DNA of 64,000 nt from Aurantimicrobium minutum. Its GTDB lineage: Bacteria; Actinomycetota; Actinomycetes; Actinomycetales; Microbacteriaceae. Below are positions 23,917-34,447 of the stretch, in pieces; position 1 is the first letter of the stretch, and each line of letters starts with the position of its first letter. The DNA is taken from assembly GCF_029894165.1 (NCBI RefSeq), contig NZ_JARXXU010000001.1, positions 1,426,001-1,490,000 on the forward strand, read 5' to 3'. The notes beneath the pieces were generated by a model. It made no database searches. It was not told the origin of the DNA and was given only the letters and a program-made list of their open reading frames with translations. The position numbers and the translations under genes were made by a program.

Positions 23917-24939
23917 ATGAAGTACGCACACTCTGTCACCGACGCCATCGGCAACACTCCCCTCATCAAGCTCAACCGAGTAACTGCAGGCATTGCAGCA
24001 ACCGTGCTCGTCAAAGTCGAATTCACCAACCCCGGCGGTTCAGCCAAGGACCGCATCGCGGAACGAATCATCGATGCCGCAGAACGTGAGGGAAAACTCA
24101 AGCCCGGCGGAACCATTGTGGAGGCGACCTCGGGTAATACCGGAGTGGGTTTGGCTCTCTTTGCCCAACAGCGCGGATATAAAACCATTTTTGTCGTTCC
24201 GGACAAAGTTTCCATCGACAAGCAGAACACGATGCGCGCGTATGGCGCAGAAGTGATTGCCACCCCCACGAACGTGGAGCCCAACGATCCACGTTCCTAC
24301 TACTCCGTAAGCGACCGTTTGGTTGCTGAAATCCCTGGCGCGTTCAAACCCAACCAATACGACAACCCCAATGGCCCCGCAAGCCATTACGCCACGACAG
24401 GTCCCGAGATTTGGCGTGATACCGAGGGGGCAGTGACCCACTTCGTCGCCGGTATTGGGACCGGTGGCACCATTACCGGAACCGGCCGTTTCCTCAAAGA
24501 AGCTTCCGAAGGTGGCGTCACTGTCATTGGCGCAGATCCCCAAGGATCGATTTATTCCGGCGGACCTATTCACGGTTACAACGTCGAAGGTGTCGGTGAG
24601 GATTTTTGGCCACAGGCCTTCGACCCGAAGATTCCTGACGAAGTCCTCATGGTCACTGACGCTGAATCCTTTGCCATGACCAGGCGTCTCGCCCGCGAAG
24701 AAGGTCTTCTCGTCGGTGGCTCCTCCGGGATGGCCGTTGTTGCCGGTCTGCGCGCAGCGCGAGAACTCCCCGATAGTGCTGTTGTTGTCATTCTTCTTCC
24801 AGATTCTGGCCGCGGCTACCTGGGCAAAATCTTTAGCGATGACTGGATGCGCGAGAAGGGCTATGAGGTCAATGAATCAGATGACCAGCTCGAACTCCGT
24901 GCACGTATTGCCGCCATTACCGAATCTCTCCACGTCTAA
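23917..24939 (+). CDS. Cystathionine beta-synthase-type PLP enzyme without CBS domains
   Basis: A 340-residue fold-type II PLP enzyme. PLP lysine K44 is in NPGGSAKDRIAERI, TSGNTG is at 71-76, and the phosphate loop GIGTGGTITGTG is near 185. The segments YSGGPIHGYNVEGVGEDFWP and REEGLLVGGSSGMAV resemble bacterial cystathionine beta-synthases more than CysK. The C-terminal CBS domain pair found in ~460-residue enzymes is missing. With the gamma-lyase gene downstream it would convert homocysteine plus (O-acetyl)serine into cystathionine. Plain cysteine synthase activity cannot be excluded. AGGAA precedes ATG 23917 by 6 nt. It lies under the polycysteine leader. Confidence 0.88.
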   Translation: MKYAHSVTDAIGNTPLIKLNRVTAGIAATVLVKVEFTNPGGSAKDRIAERIIDAAEREGKLKPGGTIVEATSGNTGVGLALFAQQRGYKTIFVVPDKVSIDKQNTMRAYGAEVIATPTNVEPNDPRSYYSVSDRLVAEIPGAFKPNQYDNPNGPASHYATTGPEIWRDTEGAVTHFVAGIGTGGTITGTGRFLKEASEGGVTVIGADPQGSIYSGGPIHGYNVEGVGEDFWPQAFDPKIPDEVLMVTDAESFAMTRRLAREEGLLVGGSSGMAVVAGLRAARELPDSAVVVILLPDSGRGYLGKIFSDDWMREKGYEVNESDDQLELRARIAAITESLHV

Positions 24940-24961
24940 CCCCTCACAGAAAAGGACTCCC

Positions 24962-26110
24962 ATGTCAGGCTTCAATACGCGTGCTGTGCACGCCGGTCAG
25001 CACCCCGATGAACTAACCGGTGCAGTTATTCCCCCCATCCACCTCTCGTCAACCTTCGCCCAAGATGGCGTGGGGAATCTCCGAGCTGGGTATGACTACT
25101 CTCGAAGTGGAAACCCCACCAGGGATAATCTGCAAGAAAGCCTTGCAGCTCTGGAGGGCGGTCACCGCGCATTTTCCTTTGCAAGTGGACTTGCAGCAGA
25201 GGACGTTCTCCTGCGCACAGTACTTCGCCCTGGCGACCATGTCGTTCTGGGTAACGATGCATACGGCGGAACGTACCGTCTGATCAATGGCGTATTTGGC
25301 GACTGGAACATTGGTCATACGGCGGTTGATCTCGGTGACCTCACAGAAGCACGAAACGTTATTCTGCAGTCAAAGCCTAAAATTGTCTGGGTTGAAACAC
25401 CCTCCAACCCGTTACTCAAGATCGTGGACATCACTGGACTCTCGGAGATCGCTCATGAAGCTGGTGCCCTCCTTGTTGTAGACAACACGTTCGCCACCCC
25501 CGCCCTGCAACAACCCTTGAGCTTGGGCGCAGATATTGTCGTTCATTCCACGACCAAATACATCGGGGGCCACAGTGATGTGGTCGGCGGTGCACTCATC
25601 GTGAAAGACGACACCTGGGCAGACCGCATCGCCTACCTCCACAATGCAGCCGGGGCTGTGTCGGGACCCTTCGACGCATATCTCACGAGTCGTGGAATTA
25701 AGACCTTGGGTATTCGCATGGATCGCCACTCTGCAAATGCTCAACTCATCGCAGAGGCACTCCTAGCTCACCCGGCTATCGAGAATGTTTACTACCCGGG
25801 ACTTCCCAGCCACCCCGGCCACGAGATTGCAGCCCAGCAGATGAGCCAATTCGGCGGAATGCTCTCCGTCCGGGTGAAGGGCGGCCAGAAAGCAGCTTTG
25901 GATTTTGTGGCAAACACCAAAATCTTTACCCTGGCCGAATCTCTCGGCGGCGTGGAGTCACTCATCGAATATCCCTATTCCATGACCCATGCATCTGTGG
26001 CAGGAACGGAACTTGAGGTTCCCGACAACCTTGTTCGTCTCAGCGTGGGTATCGAAGAAATCGCTGACCTCCTTGATGACCTGACAAGTGCTTTAGCTTC
26101 CCTTTCCTGA
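24962..26110 (+). CDS. Cystathionine gamma-lyase/gamma-synthase
   Basis: A 382-residue fold-type I PLP enzyme. PLP lysine K199 lies in HSTTKYIGGH; RAGYDYSRSGNPTR (residues ~41-54) and LGGVESLIEYP are family features. It starts 22 bp after the cbs-like gene with AAGGA about 6 nt before ATG 24962; the longer open frame overlaps cbs. The neighbour favours a lyase (cystathionine to cysteine) over a synthase, but the families are hard to separate by sequence. Confidence 0.87.
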   Translation: MSGFNTRAVHAGQHPDELTGAVIPPIHLSSTFAQDGVGNLRAGYDYSRSGNPTRDNLQESLAALEGGHRAFSFASGLAAEDVLLRTVLRPGDHVVLGNDAYGGTYRLINGVFGDWNIGHTAVDLGDLTEARNVILQSKPKIVWVETPSNPLLKIVDITGLSEIAHEAGALLVVDNTFATPALQQPLSLGADIVVHSTTKYIGGHSDVVGGALIVKDDTWADRIAYLHNAAGAVSGPFDAYLTSRGIKTLGIRMDRHSANAQLIAEALLAHPAIENVYYPGLPSHPGHEIAAQQMSQFGGMLSVRVKGGQKAALDFVANTKIFTLAESLGGVESLIEYPYSMTHASVAGTELEVPDNLVRLSVGIEEIADLLDDLTSALASLS

Positions 26111-26121
26111 AAGACAAGATC

Positions 26122-27138
26122 ATGACAACAACACAACTGACAACCCTGCCCATTCTTGATTTATCCAGAACTCTAGAAAGTGAAGAGGAACGTGCTGCCT
26201 TTCGCGATGAGATGCGACGCGTTACCCATGAAATCGGGTTCTTCTACCTCACAGGTCACGGCATAGATCAAGATTTCATTAACGAATTCATTGAAGTATC
26301 CCGAGAATTCTTTGCGTTGCCCGAGGAAAGAAAACTACGCCTGGAGAACACCTACAACCCCCATTTCCGGGGATACACCCGAGTCGGTGGAGAGCTCACG
26401 CAGGGACAAGTGGACTGGCGTGAGCAGCTAGATATCGGCCCTGAACGTCCTGCCCTCGACAGGACTGTTTTTACCGAAGACTTCTGGGCTCTTCAAGGGC
26501 CAAACATGTGGCCGGAAGAGCTCCCTCGCCTCAGAGAACTTTCCGAACGATGGATTGCTGTCCAAACTGAACTCAGTCAACGACTGCTGTCTGAGTGGGC
26601 GGCATCGCTGGGGGAAGTCGAAGACTACTTTGCAGACTCTTTTGATGATCTTTCTGCACCTCTCCTGAAGATTGCACGATACCCAGGCATGCCGGGGGAA
26701 AACAGCCAGCAGGGAGTGGGTGCCCATAAAGACCTCGGCGTGCTGACCTTGCTCTATATCGAAGACGGGAAGACCGGACTTCAAGTGGATTACGAAGGTG
26801 AATGGATTGATGCACCGCCCGTGACAGGAGCCTTTGTGGTGAATATCGGCGAGATGCTTTAACTCGCAACCAACGGATACCTCAAAGCAACCCTGCATCG
26901 TGTTGTGTCGCCGCCCGAGGGAGAAGACCGCATCTCTTTCCCCTTTTTCTATGCCCCACGACTCGACGCCAGCATTCCTGAGGTGAAATTACCGGAGGAG
27001 CTTCAAGTAGAGGCTCGAGGTGTTACACAGGATCCATCAAACATCTTGCACCCCATCTTCGGCGAAAACTCACTGAAGAGCCGGGTCCGCGCTCATCCCA
27101 ATGTTGTGGAAGCACACCACCCACACCTCATGAGTTAA
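26122..27138 (+). pseudogene. 2-oxoglutarate/Fe(II) oxygenase (isopenicillin N synthase family) with in-frame stop
   Basis: The frame from ATG 26122 encodes a DIOX_N domain (PILDLSR..., IGFFYLTGHGI) and the 2OG-Fe(II) core, including Fe ligands H202 and D204 (AHKDLGVLTLLY). It then meets TAA at 26860-26862 after VNIGEML. The same frame continues without a break as LATNGYLKATLHRVVSPP to TAA 27138. That supplies the third Fe ligand (H259) and the 2OG-binding R270 in DRISF. Restoring codon 247 (GAA in most relatives) would give a normal 338-residue enzyme. As written the product lacks a catalytic ligand. It is third in the cbs-cgl run, 12 bp downstream. Possibilities are a recent pseudogene, a sequencing error or readthrough. 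Confidence 0.82.
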
Positions 27139-27142
27139 CAAC

Positions 27143-27188
27143 TTCCCAGAGCTGGGTGAACTAACGCGTTGTTCTGGAGCTCTGGGAA
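27143..27188 (+). terminator. First of two abutting hairpins after the oxygenase gene
   Basis: TTCCCAGAGCT (27143-27153) and AGCTCTGGGAA (27178-27188) form a perfect 11-bp stem with a 24-nt loop. It begins 5 bp after the 27138 stop and ends exactly where the next hairpin begins. Confidence 0.55.
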
Positions 27189-27224
27189 AACTACGGCCCT
27201 CCGCGTCAGCGGAGGGCCGTAGTT
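27189..27224. terminator. Strong bidirectional terminator between the cbs operon and ffh
   Basis: Perfect 16-bp stem (AACTACGGCCCTCCGC and its complement) with loop GTCA, between convergent genes. It could stop ffh on the minus strand (12 bp after its stop) and the cbs operon on the plus strand. Confidence 0.85.
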
Positions 27225-27236
27225 CAATATGTTTTG

Positions 27237-28793
27237 TTAACCGCGACCCAGCATCTTCTGGAGTGCTTCAAGTTCTTCGGGGCTTGGACCATCAGCACCT
27301 GGCTTGGCAAAACCGAAACCAGCACCGCCACCAGGCTTGCTGGCACCGGCAGCGAGCGCTGCATTCTCTGCGGCACGCTTTGCGGGGTTACCAGACTTGG
27401 ACCCCTTTTTCTTGGTCTGCTGTTGTTTCTTACCGCCACCGTGGCCCATACCTTGCATGGGGCCCATTCCGGGCATCTGAGGAACACCGCCCTTCGCAAC
27501 TGTTTTCATCATCTTTGCGGCTTGTTCGAAGCGGTTGACCAGTGCGTTTACATCGGTCACCGTCATACCCGAACCCTTTGCAATGCGCAGTCGGCGTGAA
27601 CCATTGAGTAGCTTGGTGTTCTGGCGTTCAGCCTTCGTCATGGACTGAATGATTGCTTCGGTGCGAACAAGTTCCTGTTCGTCAAAGTTTTCTAGCTGCT
27701 CTTTCATGGCACCGGCACCAGGAAGCATGCTGAGCATCTTCTTCATGGAGCCCATGTTCTTGAGCTGCTGCATTTGCTTGAGGAAGTCCTCGAGCGTGAA
27801 CGAGTCCGTAGCGAACTTCTCTTGAAGTTGAGCTGCTTCCTCCTCGTCGAAGGCTTCCTGCGCCTGCTCGATCAGGGTGAGGATGTCACCGAGGTCGAGA
27901 ATACGGCTGGCCATGCGGTCAGGGTAGAAGGGCTCAAAGTCATCCAGGGTTTCACCCGTGGATGCAAACATGATGGGGCGACCTGTTTCTGAAACGACGG
28001 AGAGCGCAGCACCACCGCGGGCATCTCCATCGAGCTTCGTCAAGACAACACCTGTGAAGTCCACGCCATCTTGGAAGGCCTGGGCAGTAGAGACTGCATC
28101 CTGTCCAATCATGGCGTCAATAACGAAGAGGACTTCATCGGGACTTGTGGCTGTGCGAATATCTGCCGCCTGCTTCATCAGCTCAGCGTCAACACCCAAG
28201 CGACCGGCGGTGTCAATGATGACCACGTCATATTGCTTGTCTGTGGCGAACTTGATGGAATCCTTGGCCACCTGGACGGGGTCTCCCACCCCGTTTCCTG
28301 GCTCAGGAGAGTAAACAGCAACACCCGCATTGCCGGCCACAACTTCGAGTTGCTGAACAGCGTTGGGGCGCTGAAGGTCACAGGCCACGAGCAGTGGAGT
28401 GTGCTTGTCCTTCGCGAGGTATTTCGCGAGCTTTCCTGCAAGAGTGGTCTTACCAGCACCCTGCAAACCAGCCAGCATGATGACGGTGGGTGGCTTCTTG
28501 GCAAACTCAAGTCGTCGCTGAGATCCACCCAGAATCGCGACGAGTTCGTCATTCACAATCTGAACGACCTGCTGAGCAGGGTTCAGTGCCTTGTTCACTT
28601 CATCGCTGAGGGCACGTTCACGAACATCACCGGTGAACTTCTTGACCACGTTCAAGGACACGTCAGCATCCAGCAGGGCCCGACGAATCTCGCGAATAGT
28701 GCCGTCTACATCGGCAGCAGAAAGCTTGCCTTTGCCTCGAAGGTTCTTGAGGGACTCAGTAAGACGTGTGGAGAGTGTTCCGAAGGTTGCCAT
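27237..28793 (-). CDS. ffh: Signal recognition particle protein Ffh
   Basis: A 518-residue SRP54 GTPase that, with 4.5S RNA, targets nascent membrane proteins. It has an N domain, a G domain with GLQGAGKTTLAGK (~107) and IDTAGRLGVD, and a methionine-rich M domain with KQMQQLKNMGSMKKM. The C-terminal tail is Gly/Met-rich then basic (GKKQQQTKKKGSK). AGAGGGG lies just before ATG 28793. ftsY is directly upstream. Confidence 0.97.
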   Translation of the reverse strand: MATFGTLSTRLTESLKNLRGKGKLSAADVDGTIREIRRALLDADVSLNVVKKFTGDVRERALSDEVNKALNPAQQVVQIVNDELVAILGGSQRRLEFAKKPPTVIMLAGLQGAGKTTLAGKLAKYLAKDKHTPLLVACDLQRPNAVQQLEVVAGNAGVAVYSPEPGNGVGDPVQVAKDSIKFATDKQYDVVIIDTAGRLGVDAELMKQAADIRTATSPDEVLFVIDAMIGQDAVSTAQAFQDGVDFTGVVLTKLDGDARGGAALSVVSETGRPIMFASTGETLDDFEPFYPDRMASRILDLGDILTLIEQAQEAFDEEEAAQLQEKFATDSFTLEDFLKQMQQLKNMGSMKKMLSMLPGAGAMKEQLENFDEQELVRTEAIIQSMTKAERQNTKLLNGSRRLRIAKGSGMTVTDVNALVNRFEQAAKMMKTVAKGGVPQMPGMGPMQGMGHGGGKKQQQTKKKGSKSGNPAKRAAENAALAAGASKPGGGAGFGFAKPGADGPSPEELEALQKMLGRG

Positions 28794-28805
28794 AACCCCT
28801 CTAGC

Positions 28806-30077
<1,272 letters not shown>

Positions 30078-30083
30078 ACCTAC

Positions 30084-30089
30084 AGCGTA
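30084..30089 (-). promoter_or_regulatory. Putative leaderless -10 element of ftsY
   Basis: TACGCT on the minus strand, 6 nt before ATG 30077, with no Shine-Dalgarno. Confidence 0.5.
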
Positions 30090-30572
30090 TTAGGCGCCTT
30101 GCAGATACTTCGCCACGACGTGGGGAACGTAGGGACGAACATCTCCACCTAAGGATGCAACCTGACGCACCAGCGAGCTGGAAACGTAAGAATGTCCAGG
30201 CTCAGGCATAAGGAACACTGTCTCAATGCCGGCAAGATTGCGGTTCACCATGGCCATGGGGGTCTCATAGGTAATGTCGAGCTGGGTGCGGATGCCCTTG
30301 ATCAGGACAGTTGCTCCGACATCGGTGCAGTAGTCGACCAACAGACCCATGCTCCACGATGAAACGACAACGTTCTCAGAGATGCCTGCCTCTTCAATGG
30401 CTTCTTCAATGAGTGTCACGCGCTGGGCGATGGGAAGCAAAGCGTGCTTATCGGGGTTGTGCACCACGACAACATGTACTTCATCGAAGAGCTTCGTTGC
30501 TCGAGCAATGACATCCATGTGACCTAAGGTGACGGGGTCAAAAGAACCAGGGACAACGGCGATCCTGCGCAT
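30090..30572 (-). CDS. coaD: Phosphopantetheine adenylyltransferase
   Basis: A 160-residue enzyme for the penultimate step of coenzyme A synthesis. The nucleotidyltransferase signature [14 protein letters not shown] is at residues ~8-21, and [13 protein letters not shown] and [15 protein letters not shown] follow. Full length. ATG 30572 has TAGTCT 6 nt upstream and no ribosome-binding site, so it is probably leaderless. Confidence 0.96.
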   Translation of the reverse strand: MRRIAVVPGSFDPVTLGHMDVIARATKLFDEVHVVVVHNPDKHALLPIAQRVTLIEEAIEEAGISENVVVSSWSMGLLVDYCTDVGATVLIKGIRTQLDITYETPMAMVNRNLAGIETVFLMPEPGHSYVSSSLVRQVASLGGDVRPYVPHVVAKYLQGA

Positions 30573-30578
30573 GGCTCA

Positions 30579-30584
30579 AGACTA
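30579..30584 (-). promoter_or_regulatory. Putative leaderless -10 element of coaD
   Basis: TAGTCT on the minus strand, 6 nt before ATG 30572. Confidence 0.5.
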
Positions 30585-30626
30585 CGCAGAATCTCTGGGA
30601 GCGTGCTGAATATTTCGCCAGATTGC

Positions 30627-32834
30627 TCAGTTTTTGTTCAGAAATTCTCGTTCACTCTCACTCAAGCGCCGAGATATTGCATTCTGGAGCGCCGGGTGAT
30701 GAGTGAGAGTGGGGTCTAATTCCAGTATTTCTGCAGCTGCTTCGCGAGCGTCGGCGATCACATCGCCGTCTCGCGCAGCCCTTAGCAAACGCAGAGATGA
30801 CCGCCCACCAGACTGACTAGTGCCAAGAACGTTACCTTCACTGCGAAGTTCTAGGTCGATGCGCGCTAGTTCAAAGCCGTCCGTCGTACTAGCTACTGCC
30901 TCCACCCGTTCATACGCGGTGGTTTCAGGCTGAGCGTGGGTGACGAACAGCGCCAGCCCGGGCACTCCCCCTCGTCCCACACGGCCACGCAGCTGGTGAA
31001 GTTGCGAAACTCCGAATCGGTCGGCGTCCAACACAACCATCGTCGACGCATTCGGAACGTCCACACCCACCTCGATCACAGTGGTGGCGACAATCACGTC
31101 AATATTCCCAGCCGCGAAGGCCTGCATGACGGCGTCTTTGTCCTCGCTCGACATTCGGCCGTGCAGGGCAGCTATCCGGCGCTGGCCGAGCTGAGGGTGC
31201 TCTTTCAGCAGTGCCGTTACCGCTTCAACAGAAGCTTTCTCCGGTGTGGGCTCATCGGGGTCGCCTGATTCTTCCTCCACGAGAGCATCGAGATTATCTT
31301 CAGGCTCACCTGCAGCATCAATGGCCGGGCACACCACAAAAGCCTGACGCCCTGCACCAAGTTCTTCTTCGACGCGTTCCCACACCCGAGTCAACCAGGT
31401 GGGATGTTCAGCTAATGCAACGGCATGACTGGTGATCCCAGCACGGCCTTCTGGCAAACCCGCAATAACCGACACATCAAGATCACCGAAGACGGTCATC
31501 GCAACCGTTCGAGGAATCGGGGTTGCGGTGAGAACCAACACATGCGGTGTGAGTTCCGTCTTCACGCGCAACGCCTGGCGTTGCTCCACGCCAAACCGGT
31601 GCTGTTCATCCACAACCACCAGTCCCAGGTCAAAGAATTCGACTTTGTCGCTGAGCAATGCATGGGTGCCAATCACAATGCGGGCCTGACCAGAAACCGT
31701 ACGCAGCAGTGCCTGCCGTTTTGCTGCAGCAGGGAGCTGGCCCGTGATCAACGTTGGCATCAAGATGGCAGAAAGATCAGGCCCCAACATGGTGGTGATC
31801 GAGCGCAGGTGCTGGGCAGCGAGCACTTCAGTGGGCGCCAGCAAGGCTGCCTGGCCGCCGGAGTCGGCCACCTGCAGCATTGCGCGCAGCGCCACGAGGG
31901 TCTTCCCCGACCCCACCTCTCCTTGAACTAAGCGGTTCATGGGATGGGTGGAGAGCAAATCTTCGCTGATTTCAGCGCCCGTGATGCGTTGGTCCTCGGT
32001 CAGAGTGAAAGGAAGCCGTTGATCGAGTTGTTCAAGAAACCCACCAGGTTTACCGGGTCGGGGGGTCGCCGCTTGGGCTTTAGATTTGGCTCGCTGATCC
32101 AACAGAGTTGCTTGCAAGACGAAAGCTTCGTGAAAACGCAGGGTTTCCCGCGCCAGTTTCCAGTCCTCGTCGGTTTCAGGCTGATGAATCTTGAGGACAG
32201 CTTCGGTGAGGGTCAGGAGTTTTCGTACATCGCGCACGTCATCGGGAACTGGATCGGGCAATAGCGCTCCCCCGCGCAATGTTGCCAATGCCAATTCCAT
32301 TGTTTTGGCTATTTGCCACGATGCCACAGTGCTGGTGGCGGGATAGATCGGGATGGGTTGCTGCGCCCATTTGGCAGCATCACTGTCCGCAGTGTCGCGG
32401 TCGTCTTCACCGTCAAAGAGTTCGTAATCGGGATGAGCAAGCTGCAAGGCGCCACGATAGGCCCCGACTTTGCCGGCAAAAATTCCTCGGGCCCCGGCCT
32501 TGAGATCTTTGGCTCGCCAGGCCTGGTTAAAAAACGTGAGAGTCATGATGCCGCCTGAGCGACCATCTGTGATGCGCACTTCCAGAATGGACCCCTTGCG
32601 CGCACGCATCGGACGTTCTCGCACATCCAGCACTTCGGCCACGAGGGTGACGCTCTCATTCAGAGGAACGTCAGAGATAGTGGTGAGCTCACCGCGCTTG
32701 GCATAGCGGCGAGGATAGTGGGCAAAAAAATCGCCCACAGTAATGATCCCAAAGGCTTTCTTGAGGGCCGCCGCAGTTTTACTGCCCACCACAGGCTCGA
32801 GCTGTGCATCAAGCAAGGCATCTGAGCTGGGCAT
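30627..32834 (-). CDS. recG: ATP-dependent DNA helicase RecG
   Basis: A 735-residue superfamily 2 helicase that remodels stalled forks and branched DNA. An N-terminal wedge/OB region (PRRYAKRGELTTI) is followed by Walker A GEVGSGKTLVALRAM (~300), the DEQH box VVVDEQHRFG, and motif VI QLRGRVGRGG near residue 620. A Glu/Asp-rich insert (PEDNLDALVEEESGDPDEPTP) lies in the second helicase domain. TAAACT is 6 nt before ATG 32834. It precedes coaD. Confidence 0.96.
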   Translation of the reverse strand: MPSSDALLDAQLEPVVGSKTAAALKKAFGIITVGDFFAHYPRRYAKRGELTTISDVPLNESVTLVAEVLDVRERPMRARKGSILEVRITDGRSGGIMTLTFFNQAWRAKDLKAGARGIFAGKVGAYRGALQLAHPDYELFDGEDDRDTADSDAAKWAQQPIPIYPATSTVASWQIAKTMELALATLRGGALLPDPVPDDVRDVRKLLTLTEAVLKIHQPETDEDWKLARETLRFHEAFVLQATLLDQRAKSKAQAATPRPGKPGGFLEQLDQRLPFTLTEDQRITGAEISEDLLSTHPMNRLVQGEVGSGKTLVALRAMLQVADSGGQAALLAPTEVLAAQHLRSITTMLGPDLSAILMPTLITGQLPAAAKRQALLRTVSGQARIVIGTHALLSDKVEFFDLGLVVVDEQHRFGVEQRQALRVKTELTPHVLVLTATPIPRTVAMTVFGDLDVSVIAGLPEGRAGITSHAVALAEHPTWLTRVWERVEEELGAGRQAFVVCPAIDAAGEPEDNLDALVEEESGDPDEPTPEKASVEAVTALLKEHPQLGQRRIAALHGRMSSEDKDAVMQAFAAGNIDVIVATTVIEVGVDVPNASTMVVLDADRFGVSQLHQLRGRVGRGGVPGLALFVTHAQPETTAYERVEAVASTTDGFELARIDLELRSEGNVLGTSQSGGRSSLRLLRAARDGDVIADAREAAAEILELDPTLTHHPALQNAISRRLSESEREFLNKN

Positions 32835-32840
32835 GACTTC

Positions 32841-32846
32841 AGTTTA
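32841..32846 (-). promoter_or_regulatory. Putative leaderless -10 element of recG
   Basis: TAAACT on the minus strand, 6 nt before ATG 32834. Confidence 0.5.
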
Positions 32847-32860
32847 TGGTTGCGAAGCGA

Positions 32861-33427
32861 CTAGACCCGGGAGAGCCAGTGGATGGTCGTCTCGCCATAG
32901 GCCTTGGACTTATCCAACACAATTTCTGCAGGAAGTTCCGGGAGTCCCGTTCGAGTGCTCCGTTCGAGCACAATCTCAGCATCTTGAGCCACGTGTGGAA
33001 CAAGGAGCTGCAGGGCATGCCCCACCTCGGCTTCACTGAGGTCATAGGGCGGGTCGATAAAGACAATGTCGAACAGTTCTGACGACGGATTACCGAGATA
33101 GGCGGCGACGGAGGCAATCACAACTCTGGTGGACAGTGCATCGAGTTTGCCCGCAGTGCGAATGAGCTCAGCATTGGCTTTGAGGAGCGCACCGGCCTGA
33201 GGAGCTTTCTCCACCATGGTCACACTGCGAGCGCCGCGGCTGAGCGCCTCCAGCGCGAGAGCACCAGAACCTGCGAAAAGGTCGAGCACCACAGCACCCT
33301 CAATAACATCACGGGCTTCTAATGCAGAGAAGATAGCCTCGCGAACACGGTCACTGGTAGGTCGAGTACCTGACTTAGGGACTTTGAGTTCACGAGATCC
33401 TGCAAAGCCAGAAATAATCCGGGTCAC
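32861..33427 (-). CDS. rsmD: 16S rRNA (guanine966-N2)-methyltransferase
   Basis: A 188-residue AdoMet-dependent methyltransferase of the RsmD family. It shows PKSGTRPTSDRVREAIF at the N-terminus, the AdoMet loop LDLFAGSGALALEAL (~47-61) and the catalytic DPPY (~125). The start overlaps the thiL stop by 4 bp, so translation is coupled. Confidence 0.94.
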   Translation of the reverse strand: MTRIISGFAGSRELKVPKSGTRPTSDRVREAIFSALEARDVIEGAVVLDLFAGSGALALEALSRGARSVTMVEKAPQAGALLKANAELIRTAGKLDALSTRVVIASVAAYLGNPSSELFDIVFIDPPYDLSEAEVGHALQLLVPHVAQDAEIVLERSTRTGLPELPAEIVLDKSKAYGETTIHWLSRV

Positions 33428-34431
33428 GAAATTTCCCCGTTCCAGTCGGTATAAGGATTCCAGCCGTTTTCTGGCATAGCGCCTTCGCCCATGTTCACGT
33501 GGGGATGTTCTTCCGCGCCCACAGTCTTCACCGTTCCCAACACGGTAAACCCCGGGGGAAGAAGGACATCTGCGGGGAACGTCATGAGCAATGCGTGGTC
33601 TTCCCCGCCATACAGAATCGCTTGGCGAGCCTTCGCCGCATCCACGCCAATCTCAATGGCCAGATGGGCAGCAAGATCGTCAAGAGCCTGTTCGGAGAAC
33701 TCAATGATGACCCCACTGGCCTGCGAAATGCGACCAGCATCCATCATGAGGGAATCCGAAATATCCATGGCAGATGTTGCCCCACCAATGGCACCAGCAA
33801 CACCTTGAGAAATAGGTGGCCAGGGAGCAAGCTGCGCGGTGAGCGCAAGTGGGTGACCTGCGTTCTTGTTGCCTGCAAACAATTCAGCCAATCCAAGACC
33901 GGCAAGACCTAATCGTCCAGAAAATGCAATGACATCACCGGGTTGTGCTCCGGAACGCAGTAGGGGCTCTCGGCCTTCTAAATCGCCAAAGGCCGTCACG
34001 CTGATGGCGAGAGTATTCGAGACGGAGAGGTCTCCCCCCACAACTCCACACCCCGGTGCAAGTTCCTCACAGGCATCCTTGAGTCCGTCCGCGATGTGCT
34101 CCAGGAATTCCACAGTGGTGTCCTTGGGCGCAGCGATGGAAACCACCATGCCGGTTGGTTTAGCGCCCATCGCCGCCACGTCTGACAGGTTCGTAGCCGC
34201 CGCCTTGATTCCCAGCTGGTGAGGAGTGGACCACTCAAGACGAAAGTCTGGCCCATGCACCATCATGTCCGTCGTGACGACAAAACGTGAATCAGGAGCA
34301 CGCATGACAGCGCAGTCGTCACCCGGGCCAATGATCGTGGCATCCGAGTGTGGAAGTCGGGGAAAAATGCGAGCAAGAACTGCAGACTCGGGCACAGAAC
34401 CCAGGGTCGCATTCTCAGGAAAATCACTCAC
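33424..34431 (-). CDS. thiL: Thiamine-monophosphate kinase
   Basis: A 335-residue kinase making thiamine diphosphate. It has GPGDDCAVM (~36), TTDMMVHGPDF (~54) and GGDLSVS (~131) metal/nucleotide motifs and YGGEDHALLMTF near the C-terminus. The frame opens upstream to 34476, but GTG 34431 (VSDFPENA) has TACCGT exactly 6 nt upstream, fitting a leaderless start; the longer version would overlap the divergent lipoprotein gene. No TPP riboswitch is visible. Confidence 0.92.
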   Translation of the reverse strand: MSDFPENATLGSVPESAVLARIFPRLPHSDATIIGPGDDCAVMRAPDSRFVVTTDMMVHGPDFRLEWSTPHQLGIKAAATNLSDVAAMGAKPTGMVVSIAAPKDTTVEFLEHIADGLKDACEELAPGCGVVGGDLSVSNTLAISVTAFGDLEGREPLLRSGAQPGDVIAFSGRLGLAGLGLAELFAGNKNAGHPLALTAQLAPWPPISQGVAGAIGGATSAMDISDSLMMDAGRISQASGVIIEFSEQALDDLAAHLAIEIGVDAAKARQAILYGGEDHALLMTFPADVLLPPGFTVLGTVKTVGAEEHPHVNMGEGAMPENGWNPYTDWNGEIS

Positions 34432-34437
34432 CCTCTC

Positions 34438-34447
34438 ACGGTAGCCT
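34438..34447. promoter_or_regulatory. Overlapping divergent -10 elements for thiL and the DUF3515 gene
   Basis: TACCGT (minus, 34438-34443) is 6 nt before GTG 34431. TAGCCT (plus, 34442-34447) is 7 nt before ATG 34455. The two hexamers share two bases within a 23-bp intergenic gap. Both -35 regions must lie inside the opposite gene. Confidence 0.5.
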
